From Oligoflexus sp. (lineage in GTDB: Bacteria > Bdellovibrionota_B > Oligoflexia > Oligoflexales > Oligoflexaceae), in contig NZ_DASTAT010000027.1 in NCBI RefSeq assembly GCF_035712445.1, positions 1 to 55,498 on the forward strand: a stretch of DNA of 55,498 nt, given 5' to 3'. The notes below the pieces were generated by a model. That model had not been told where the DNA came from. It saw only the letters and a program-made list of their open reading frames with translations, and made no database searches. This document shows, piece after piece, positions 8,611 to 15,683 of the stretch (position 1 is the first letter of the stretch; each line of letters opens with the position of its first letter). A program made the position numbers and the translations under genes.

Positions 8611-8710
8611 AGTCGCCGGCGTCGAGGGCTGGAAAATCTTGCGGATAGAAGCAGGATTTTCTTCTATACTGCGGGCTCTTTTTGACCTTGCATGCAACTG
8701 AGGTGACACC

Positions 8711-9328
8711 ATGGATCTTATGCAGGCGATTGAAAGCCGACGCGACACACGACATTTCACGGACGAGGCGGTACCGAAAGCCGTCCTCGACAAGGCCCTC
8801 ATGGCCGCGCTGCATGGTCCATCCGTGGGACTTTCCCAGCCCTGTCGCTTCCTCGATGTCAGTGATTCTCCAAGGGCAGCTCTCATTGAAAATTTTACCA
8901 GTCAAAGAAGCAAAGCGGAAACGGCTCTCGATGAGCCTGACCGTCTTCGTCTTCACCGCTCCCTGAAATTGGAGTCTTTAGCCGAAGCGCCCATACTGCT
9001 CGCCACGTTTTGCGCCTATCCCGAGGAAGAGTATACGATCGGCGTCATCGGCAATATGCGCGCTGTGGAATGGAGCTGCGCCTGCGCGATTCAAAATCTT
9101 TGGCTATCCCTGACCGCTGATGGCTATGGCGCCGGCTGGGTCACGATCCTTGATTTGAAGGCAATCGCAGCCAGATTGAAAACGCCCGAAAATTGGGAGC
9201 CGATGGGCATCCTCTGCATAGGGAAACCCGCTACCGATTATGAAGGCCGCCCCATGCTGGAACATCTGGGCTGGAAAAATAGGGAATTGAACCTGGATGC
9301 CTTTTATTCCGTGGCGCATCTTTCGTGA
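8711..9328 (+). CDS. bluB: BluB-like 5,6-dimethylbenzimidazole synthase (nitroreductase fold)
   Basis: The 205-residue length, the ESRRDTRHF N-terminal motif, the HGPSVGLSQPCRF segment and the CAIQNLWLSLTADGYGAGWV motif match BluB, the flavin-destroying enzyme that turns reduced FMN and O2 into dimethylbenzimidazole, the lower ligand of cobalamin. Other nitroreductase-fold enzymes share the flavin-binding arginines but usually not the AIQNLWL...GWV pattern with the following ILD. The start has a GAGGTGA site. No other cobalamin gene and no recognisable cobalamin riboswitch lie next to it, so it may support lower-ligand synthesis for salvage or may be a generic nitroreductase. Confidence 0.7.
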   Translation: MDLMQAIESRRDTRHFTDEAVPKAVLDKALMAALHGPSVGLSQPCRFLDVSDSPRAALIENFTSQRSKAETALDEPDRLRLHRSLKLESLAEAPILLATFCAYPEEEYTIGVIGNMRAVEWSCACAIQNLWLSLTADGYGAGWVTILDLKAIAARLKTPENWEPMGILCIGKPATDYEGRPMLEHLGWKNRELNLDAFYSVAHLS

Positions 9329-9474
9329 TTCACCAGCTGTTGTCTTTGCCTGTGACAGCTCCAGGAACCTGGGCATGAAGGGTCGCGACAAGTCGTGAAG
9401 ACTTCAATACCTGCGTCGCGCCATGCTTCTTGCATTATCCATCAGAAGAGTAATGCAACGAAGGAAAACAGTTC

Positions 9475-10239
9475 ATGCCACTGAAAAGCCTCAGTCTCAT
9501 TCTTTACGCGGCGTATCATTCCCTGCAGCCCTGCGAGACTGTTTTCCAGGAAACAGCCCGAGCTGCGAACCCTTCCGTGAATTTCAAAGAGGAGCAGCCT
9601 TATCTGGAGGAATTCGCCAAGGCTGCCTGCAAAACCACCAATCCCGATGTGCTGTGGTTGATCGCCCAGCAGGAAAGCAATTTCCGTTTCACCATCGTCC
9701 GTGCGAATGGGCCAGAGCCCAGGCTTTACCGGGGCAAGGAAGCCGTCAACTTTCTGAAGACGCTTCGCAGCGCTCCCGAAGATTCCCGGCCCAATGTCGA
9801 TATCGGCGTTTTGCAATTCAATTGGGGATGGCACAAGGATGGCTTTCAAAGCGATGCCCAGGCCGCGCTCTCGCCCAAAAAACAGGTGGACTATTTTCTG
9901 AAGCGTTTTGGCAACGAAATCTATCGCCGCTGCGAAGATCAGTGGGTGGGCTGCTATCATAATCAGACCAACCAGGAGCGGGCGAGCCGCTATCAGTCGG
10001 CCGTGCTGAAGAAGGGCAAGACCCTTGCCCTTCACAGCCTCTATTGGCTGCGGAATTACCGAAAACAGCTGAGTGAGAGCGAGCGGCAGGTTTTGCCAAC
10101 AGTTAAAAAAGATGACTTCTATCGCATCTTCGAAACGGCTCAGGGTTTTCCCCTGCCCCGCCGCCACATCTTTCATTTCGTGGATGATGGCGTTCCGCAG
10201 AATCAGGATCCCTTACAGGACATCAATTTCGAGAGCTGA
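9475..10239 (+). CDS. lytic-transglycosylase-like protein, 254 aa
   Basis: Residues of about 55-180 carry the signature of the lysozyme-like SLT fold: LIAQQESNFRF with the presumed catalytic Glu67, then DIGVLQFNWGWH at about 104-116 (the GLMQIN-type motif) and GCYHNQTNQERASRY (the AYNAG-type motif). Family enzymes cleave the MurNAc-GlcNAc bond of peptidoglycan. The N-terminus is moderately hydrophobic (SLSLILYAAYHSL) but is a poor signal peptide with no clear cleavage site. Most SLT proteins have a shorter loop between Glu and the second motif; here that loop holds about 35 residues. The gene converges on the HPF-like gene with 12 bp between stops. Confidence 0.7.
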   Translation: MPLKSLSLILYAAYHSLQPCETVFQETARAANPSVNFKEEQPYLEEFAKAACKTTNPDVLWLIAQQESNFRFTIVRANGPEPRLYRGKEAVNFLKTLRSAPEDSRPNVDIGVLQFNWGWHKDGFQSDAQAALSPKKQVDYFLKRFGNEIYRRCEDQWVGCYHNQTNQERASRYQSAVLKKGKTLALHSLYWLRNYRKQLSESERQVLPTVKKDDFYRIFETAQGFPLPRRHIFHFVDDGVPQNQDPLQDINFES

Positions 10240-10251
10240 GTCCGGGCGGTT

Positions 10252-10686
10252 TTAGACCCGCTCATGAACCGAATCGTATTCAAACTCGTAGTCATCCGGG
10301 ATATCGTCATAAGCCTCGCTCGACTCCTCGGCCGCGGAGGCCTGCATGTTCAGCGCTCGCGCCCGATTTCTTTCCTTGACCCGCACGCGATCACCAAAAC
10401 GATTCAAGACCTCCAGCATGTGATCCACGGCGTCGGCCAGGGCCACATAGAGATTGGGCGAAGATTTCTGCAAACGTATGCCTCGATAGCGACCCGAGTG
10501 AACATGAATCTTAATGGAAAAGAGATCAGGGCCTGCCTGGACGGGTGAGTTCAGCATCTCCAGGGTCACCGATATTCCGCTGGGCGGCAGATCCGGAAAT
10601 TTACTGATGACGGATACCAGTCTTTCCGTGACAGCTCTTTGGGCCAGTTCCGATCGCTCCATATTTTTGAAAATGACTTTGATCAT
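10252..10686 (-). CDS. HPF/RaiA-type ribosome-associated protein
   Basis: The product (144 aa from ATG 10686) begins MIKVIFKNMERSELAQRAV and has the beta-alpha-beta-beta-beta-alpha layout of the S30AE family: ISVTLEMLNSPVQAGPDLF, then IKIHVHSGRYRGIRLQK, then the second helix ADAVDHMLEVLNRFGDRVR. Family members bind the 30S subunit and promote hibernation of ribosomes. The C-terminal 45 residues are acidic and Tyr-rich, and there is no long-HPF dimerisation domain. I chose 10686 rather than an upstream start at 10737 because AGGAAAGG lies just before it and the family homology begins there. Confidence 0.75.
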   Translation of the reverse strand: MIKVIFKNMERSELAQRAVTERLVSVISKFPDLPPSGISVTLEMLNSPVQAGPDLFSIKIHVHSGRYRGIRLQKSSPNLYVALADAVDHMLEVLNRFGDRVRVKERNRARALNMQASAAEESSEAYDDIPDDYEFEYDSVHERV

Positions 10687-10857
10687 AAATCTTCGCCTTT
10701 CCTGTCTGGGGCCCTTGTTCGAAACGATTCCGAACACTAAGAACTCTACGGAAGACTTCGTGAATTGCTAAAATAGATAAAAAGACTATTTAGATTCGCT
10801 TTTGCGAATAACCGAAAGCCCGAAGCGTCCTTCCAGGCATGAGGGGCTGCAGAAAAA

Positions 10858-11454
10858 TCACAGGTATTCTTTTTTCAGGTAGCGATTGTGCCAGCGGCGA
10901 AGACTCACAGCCATCAAACTCCCTAAAAGAGCGCAGAACATATCCGACTGCGTATCCCAGCTATCACCCTGCGTACCGAGGAAAGCATCCGCCCCCTGCC
11001 CCAAGGCCAGGGCCGCCGCCCATTCGGCTAACTCATAAACTGCGCTCACCGAAAGACAAAAGCTCACGACGATGGCCGCCAAAAGCAGTCCATCCCGCAG
11101 CGGGGTCTTGCGCAGGAGCCACTCGCGAAAAATAAAGGCCGGCACAAATCCCTGCATCAGGTGGCCGATGCGATCGTAATGATTGCGGCTGAAATGAAAG
11201 AGGTCCTGCATCCAAAAACCCAAGGGAACCTCTGCATAGGTGTAATGTCCACCGAGCATCAGGACCCCCGCGTGCAAAGCCATAAGGCGCAGAGTCCAAA
11301 GACTGAATCGCACGCGAAAAATAAGAAGACAGGGCAGGATGATGAAGACCGGCAGATTTTCCAAAAACCAGGTCGTTCGATCAGCTTTGGGCGCGATGCC
11401 CAGCGCGATTTCAAAAATAATCACCAATGCGAGTAGAATTCGCCGTTCACTCAT
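10858..11454 (-). CDS. YjdF/DUF2238-like membrane protein
   Basis: The 198 residues have about five to six membrane helices and the family pattern HYTYAEVPLGFWMQ, then RNHYDRIGHLMQGFVPAF, ELAEWAAALALG and GDSWDTQSDMFCALLGS. This matches the DUF2238/YjdF family, inner-membrane proteins of unknown function with conserved His, Asp and Glu residues facing the membrane interior. No partner gene is adjacent; it follows SelO on the same strand by 50 bp and could be cotranscribed with it. Confidence 0.8.
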   Translation of the reverse strand: MSERRILLALVIIFEIALGIAPKADRTTWFLENLPVFIILPCLLIFRVRFSLWTLRLMALHAGVLMLGGHYTYAEVPLGFWMQDLFHFSRNHYDRIGHLMQGFVPAFIFREWLLRKTPLRDGLLLAAIVVSFCLSVSAVYELAEWAAALALGQGADAFLGTQGDSWDTQSDMFCALLGSLMAVSLRRWHNRYLKKEYL

Positions 11455-11504
11455 ATCATTCCCGTCATCTCAGCAGCTAACGCCAAGCCTATGAACGTTT
11501 TTCC

Positions 11505-13088
11505 TCAGGAGCTACAGGACAACGCCGAGCAGCCCGCTTTATTTTCAGCCCATGCGGGGCGTTTGGCCGCCAGCTCCGCCTCGTCCGGCTGCTCGTCATA
11601 AGGCGCCTTCATCACGCGCAGCAAACGGTTGATCAGGGAGAAATCCCCCTCTTCAGCTGCGTCTATGGCCTGCTGACTCAGATAATTTCTTAGAACATAC
11701 TTCGGATTGTTTTCATTCATGATGCGGCGTCGTTCCGCGTCCGCCCGTGCACTCGCCCGGCTGCGCGCCGCATAGCGGTTCAGCCAATCGACGAAGGCCG
11801 TTTCGTGCTGGGATGAAACAGACGGCTGATAAAAAGCAGCACGCACCGTTTCCAAACGCTCCTGCCCGCTTTCGGGATCCAAAGGAATGTCGGCCAGACG
11901 GCGATAGAAAATCGTCATATCCGTCGGCGTCAAAGCAAAAAGATCATCCAGCTCGACGATCAACTGGCGGTCGCTTTCCTGGGAAAGATCGGCAAGACCG
12001 AGTTTGTCCGCCATCATTCGCTGATAAAAATAACTGAAGGAGCGGTGAAAGACATTCATCCCTTCTTCAATCACTTCCGGTCCTGGAAAAAGCGAAACCA
12101 AAGCCTGCCCCAGCTGGGCCACATTCCAAAGGGCCACGGAGGGCTGATTGCCGTAACGATAGCGCCGTTGCCCGGCATCGGTGGTATTCGGCGTCCAATT
12201 CGGATCAAAGACATCGAGCCAACCATAGGGACCGTAGTCGATCGTCAGCCCCAGTATGGACATGTTATCGGTGTTCATCACTCCGTGCACAAAACCCACG
12301 CGCTGCCAATGAGCGATCATGCGCGCGGTTCGCCGGCAGATTTCCATATACCACTGCGCATAAACCAAAGGGTCCTGGCGATCAAATTCGGGATAGTGCT
12401 GCTCCAGCACATAATCAGCCAGCTGTTTCAGTTCTTCCCTTTCCTCATGCGCCGCCAGGATTTGAAAATTGCCGAAACGCACAAAACTCGGAGCCACGCG
12501 CGTAACGATCGCGCAGCGTTCCATTTCGGGATGACCATCATAGAACATGTCGCGCACGACCTTGTCATCGGCGGCGATCAGAGCCAGCGCCCGGGTGGTC
12601 GGCACACCGAGATGATGCATGGCTTCACTGCAAAGAAATTCCCGGATCGACGACCGCAGCACCGCACGTCCGTCCGCCCGCCTGGAATAGGGTGTGGGCC
12701 CCGCGCCTTTCAGCTGAAGATCCCAGCGCTGCCCGGCTTCGTTCACGATTTCCGTAAGGGTAAGTGCCCGTCCATCACCCAGCTGCCCGGCCCATTGTCC
12801 GAACTGGTGTCCACCATAACGGGCCGCATAAGGCCGCATCGCCGGCAGAAGTTGGTTGCCCGCTAGAATGGCGATTGTCTCGTCATCATGGTTGCGAGGT
12901 CGGGCAAGTCCCAGGATCGCGCCCACTTCATCCGACCAGGCGAGCAGCTGGGGATTGGTCACAGGAGTCGGCTTTACGAAAGAAAAACAGGCGTTCTGGA
13001 CAGGCCTGGACCGATTCAGATCCTTCGGGTCGGCCGGCAGGGTCCGTACAAAGCTATCGTCCAGTTTCACAGTATCCCACGTGCTCAT
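11505..13088 (-). CDS. selO: SelO/YdiU-family protein adenylyltransferase
   Basis: The length (527 aa from ATG 13088) and motifs match the SelO pseudokinase family, which transfers AMP to Ser/Thr/Tyr of target proteins and protects against oxidative stress: YGGHQFGQWAGQLGDGRA (nucleotide loop), LKGAGPTPYSRRADGRAVLR, SIREFLCSEAMHHLGVPTTR, and HGVMNTDNMSILG (metal-binding Asn/Asp). The protein ends Cys-Ser-Ser, like bacterial SelO, and the stop codon is UGA, at the position where eukaryotic SelO has selenocysteine. I chose 13088 over an upstream start at 13118 because homology begins at MSTWDTVKL. Confidence 0.93.
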   Translation of the reverse strand: MSTWDTVKLDDSFVRTLPADPKDLNRSRPVQNACFSFVKPTPVTNPQLLAWSDEVGAILGLARPRNHDDETIAILAGNQLLPAMRPYAARYGGHQFGQWAGQLGDGRALTLTEIVNEAGQRWDLQLKGAGPTPYSRRADGRAVLRSSIREFLCSEAMHHLGVPTTRALALIAADDKVVRDMFYDGHPEMERCAIVTRVAPSFVRFGNFQILAAHEEREELKQLADYVLEQHYPEFDRQDPLVYAQWYMEICRRTARMIAHWQRVGFVHGVMNTDNMSILGLTIDYGPYGWLDVFDPNWTPNTTDAGQRRYRYGNQPSVALWNVAQLGQALVSLFPGPEVIEEGMNVFHRSFSYFYQRMMADKLGLADLSQESDRQLIVELDDLFALTPTDMTIFYRRLADIPLDPESGQERLETVRAAFYQPSVSSQHETAFVDWLNRYAARSRASARADAERRRIMNENNPKYVLRNYLSQQAIDAAEEGDFSLINRLLRVMKAPYDEQPDEAELAAKRPAWAENKAGCSALSCSS

Positions 13089-13174
13089 AGTCACCCCATT
13101 CCTCAGCGTTCTTCTCATAAAGACCTGATTCCTGGGGTGGATACAAGCTGGTAATGTGGCCGGTCATTCCACCT

Positions 13175-13798
13175 TCAGTGCGCATAGTGCTGGCTGAGAA
13201 CGCGCACATCATCGGGCCCAAGAAGGGAACGCTTGGGATCGCGCATCTGCGGATACATGAACGATCGTCGGTCCTGGGTGTGCCCCAGCCCCACGGCATG
13301 TCCGAGTTCATGCAGGATTGTGGCCCTGAGAACGCGGCTATGGATGGTCGAACTGCGGATCATGATATCCGCTTCGTAAAGCTGCTTTTTGGAGGTGATG
13401 AGTTTGGTGATGGCCAGCGAAGCCGGATTTTTCTCGGCAACCCGCGTGTAGACCTCATCTGACACTTCCACGACGGCGTTGATTCCATTCCGGCCCCGGT
13501 ATTCCTTTTCGCCGTCTTCGATCTGCCGAATGCCTTCAAACAGCACCAGCTGAAAACCGACCGCCTGGTTGATTTCTACGGCGGCGTTTTCGATCGCATT
13601 ATAAAGCTCAAGATTATCCGAGCCTACATAAAGAACGAAGGGCCTGCTGACCCACTTTGCATAAAAAGAGGGCTCCGCGAAAGGCAGGTCCTCCGTCGTT
13701 TCGTAGGCCAAAGGTGTTGTCTCCACGTCCATATCACGACCAGGAGTCTGGCAACCGACGAGCACGAGCAACGCGAAAAGTGCTGCTTTCACGAACAC
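13175..13798 (-). CDS. matrixin-like zinc metalloprotease lipoprotein
   Basis: The signal ends in lipobox LVGC (Cys16), so the protein is lipid-anchored. The metzincin zinc motif is complete: HELGHAVGLGH with His163, Glu164, His167 and His173, followed by the Met-turn at Met181 (SFMYPQM). The domain of about 160 residues fits the peptidase M10/M12-like fold. Family members are extracellular endopeptidases; here the enzyme would act in the periplasm or on the surface. No propeptide cysteine switch is obvious. The product is 207 aa and the gene stands alone upstream of SelO on the same strand, with 87 bp between them. Confidence 0.88.
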   Translation of the reverse strand: MFVKAALFALLVLVGCQTPGRDMDVETTPLAYETTEDLPFAEPSFYAKWVSRPFVLYVGSDNLELYNAIENAAVEINQAVGFQLVLFEGIRQIEDGEKEYRGRNGINAVVEVSDEVYTRVAEKNPASLAITKLITSKKQLYEADIMIRSSTIHSRVLRATILHELGHAVGLGHTQDRRSFMYPQMRDPKRSLLGPDDVRVLSQHYAH

Positions 13799-14077
13799 CT
13801 CAAGGCAAGGCGACAGGGGCGCGATGGACCAGAGGGGGCGTATCGCCGGCCCGCGGTGGGTCGTGGGGCAGCTTCAGCCCCCGGCAAACCGCTGCATCCC
13901 GCAGCAGACCGAGGGTCAACTCCACCTGCGGCATACCGCAGCGAATGAACCGCACCCCCGAGACATCTCATCCCGCTGTCGAGTCATACTCTTTTTTGTT
14001 TAATCAACTATAGAAGCGAAGCCCCCCAGGAGGGAAGGACTTTATTGCGCAGTTGACTCCGGCCGCGAAATTCACCA
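13799..14077. other. intergenic stretch without gene
   Basis: I see no credible coding frame here. The first 180 bp are GC-rich with several short self-complementary runs (for example gcggcataccgc near 13930), then the base composition falls sharply toward the ArsR promoter region, which starts near 14050. Confidence 0.5.
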
Positions 14078-14115
14078 TATTTAACCAGTCAGTTAATTAG
14101 CTAAAGGGTTAAATA
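14078..14115 (+). promoter_or_regulatory. inverted repeat abutting the arsR-type start codon (putative operator)
   Basis: The arms tatttaacc (14078-14086) and ggttaaata (14107-14115) are a perfect 9-bp inverted repeat with a 20-bp spacer that itself is AT-rich (agttaattagct). The right arm ends at the base before the ATG and overlaps the only SD-like sequence (AAAGGG, 14103-14108). ArsR-family repressors typically bind such AT-rich dyads and repress their own promoter, so autoregulation is the natural inference. Confidence 0.6.
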
Positions 14116-14481
14116 ATGCATGATCCTCTTAGCCAGACATTCGCCGCCCTTGCGGATCCGACACGACGCGCAATCCTCGCCCGTCTTTCGCAAGGTGAGG
14201 CCAACGTCTCCGAACTCGCCGAACCCTTTTTGGACTCGATGAGCCTCCCCGCCATCACCAAGCACATCAAAGTCCTTGAGAAAGCCGGATTGGTCACAAA
14301 ATCCGTCGAGGCCCAATATCGCCCCTGCAAAATCAAAATTGAGGCTCTTAAAGACGCTGCAGATTGGATGGAACCGTATCGGGTCTTTTGGGAAGAGAGT
14401 TTCGATCGACTGGATGAATATCTCAAAACTGTTGTACCGAAAAAAGATACGAAAGGAAAAAACCATGTCCGCAAAAAGTAA
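14116..14481 (+). CDS. ArsR-family transcriptional regulator
   Basis: The 121 residues have the ArsR/SmtB winged-helix pattern: ALADPTRRAILARLSQGEAN near residue 12, VSELAEPF, then recognition helix MSLPAITKHIKVLEKAGLV and the wing. No metal-binding Cys cluster (the CVC of ArsR) is present, which fits the non-metal subgroup often paired with AHSA1/SRPBCC genes. Its last 17 bp overlap the downstream AHSA1 gene, so the two are translationally coupled. The upstream palindrome suggests self-repression. Confidence 0.9.
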   Translation: MHDPLSQTFAALADPTRRAILARLSQGEANVSELAEPFLDSMSLPAITKHIKVLEKAGLVTKSVEAQYRPCKIKIEALKDAADWMEPYRVFWEESFDRLDEYLKTVVPKKDTKGKNHVRKK

Positions 14482-15406
14482 GCCCAATGAATTGAAAATC
14501 ACGAGGATCTACGATGCTCCAGTCACCACCGTCTGGGAGGCCTGGACCGATCCCGTGCAAGCCGCCAGGTGGTGGGGGCCGCGCGGATTTACTCTCACGA
14601 CCCATAGCAAGGATTTGAAAGTAGGCGGCCATTGGCATTATACGATGCATGGGCCGGACGGAACGGATTACCCAAATCGAACAGTCTATCACGAGGTCGA
14701 GCCTCTCAAGCGCCTTGTCTACGACCACGGCGCCACCGAGAATACTCCCCCTCTCTTCCGGGTCACGGTCACTTTCAAACAGATCGGCAATCAAACCGAA
14801 ATGGAAATGACCATGGCCTTCCCTTCGGCCGAAGTCGCCAGGCAGTCGAAAAAATTCATCAAGGACGCCGGTGGCAACTCCACCTGGGACCGTCTCGCCG
14901 AGTATTTGGACAAGGACGAAGTATTCGTCATCAACCGAAGCTTCGCAGCGGAACCGGAAAAAGTCTTTGCCATGTGGACCGATCCCAAGCTCGTCGCGCA
15001 GTGGCTGGGCCCGGTCGGGGTTCGCATGGAATACCTCAATGCCGAGATCGCCGAAGGAAAGACGGCGTTTTATAAGATGACCTATGATTCAGGGCTCGCC
15101 ATGTTCGGGAAGATGAGCTACCGAAAAATTCGCAGTCCCCATGCGCTCGAATACACCCAGATCTTCTGCGATGAAAAAGGCCAGCCCTCGAAGCATCCGA
15201 ACGTTCCGGTTTGGCCCGCGGTTATGCTCACGCGTGTTCAGTTCACGAAAGAGGACGAGGGCCAAACGCGGGTCACCCTCACTTGGGAACCTTTCGGTGA
15301 TGCATCTCAGGACGAACGCGCAGCCTTCGCCGGCATGAAAACCGGCATGTCCCAGGGATGGACGGAGGCCTTCGATAAGCTGGAAAACCTGCTCCTGCCC
15401 CGTTAA
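14465..15406 (+). CDS. tandem AHSA1/SRPBCC-domain protein, 313 aa
   Basis: Two AHSA1-like START/SRPBCC domains lie in one chain: the first at about residues 9-145 (ITRIYDAPVTTVWEAWTDPV, QAARWWGPRGFT), the second at about 160-312 (VINRSFAAEPEKVFAMWTDP, LVAQWLGPVGVRM). Each has the typical ending YLDKD or FDKLENLL helix. The fold binds hydrophobic ligands, but the ligand here is unknown. Most relatives have a single domain; the fused pair is notable. The ATG at 14465 follows AAAGGAAAA inside the ArsR gene and is preferred over upstream in-frame starts because homology begins there. Confidence 0.88.
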   Translation: MSAKSKPNELKITRIYDAPVTTVWEAWTDPVQAARWWGPRGFTLTTHSKDLKVGGHWHYTMHGPDGTDYPNRTVYHEVEPLKRLVYDHGATENTPPLFRVTVTFKQIGNQTEMEMTMAFPSAEVARQSKKFIKDAGGNSTWDRLAEYLDKDEVFVINRSFAAEPEKVFAMWTDPKLVAQWLGPVGVRMEYLNAEIAEGKTAFYKMTYDSGLAMFGKMSYRKIRSPHALEYTQIFCDEKGQPSKHPNVPVWPAVMLTRVQFTKEDEGQTRVTLTWEPFGDASQDERAAFAGMKTGMSQGWTEAFDKLENLLLPR

Positions 15407-15683
15407 AAAAGGATCGTGGGACGCGGCAGCCAAGGCTGCCTTCCCAAGCTCCACCCCTTCGCGCAACCGCAAAACAATCCCGTACATCCCATGCATATTC
15501 AGGATCTTCCCTCGGCCTATCCAAAACTTGCGCGCAAATCATCGCGGATTCCTTGATTCTTATGCACGATTACCTGCCACTCTTCATATCGAGGCGCCAA
15601 GGGCGAAGAGGAAACTATGGAGGCCATGCAGCCCATATCTCATACTTACCGTAAGTAAGACTGGACCGAGGAGGCCTGACGTC

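Noticed and set aside
11451..11507. Readthrough of the SelO UGA into a 20-residue selenoprotein tail
   Set aside because: The same frame meets TGA after 20 residues, bacterial SelO usually ends at CSS, and no selenocysteine genes are in the window. I keep the ordinary stop and list it only as something to check.
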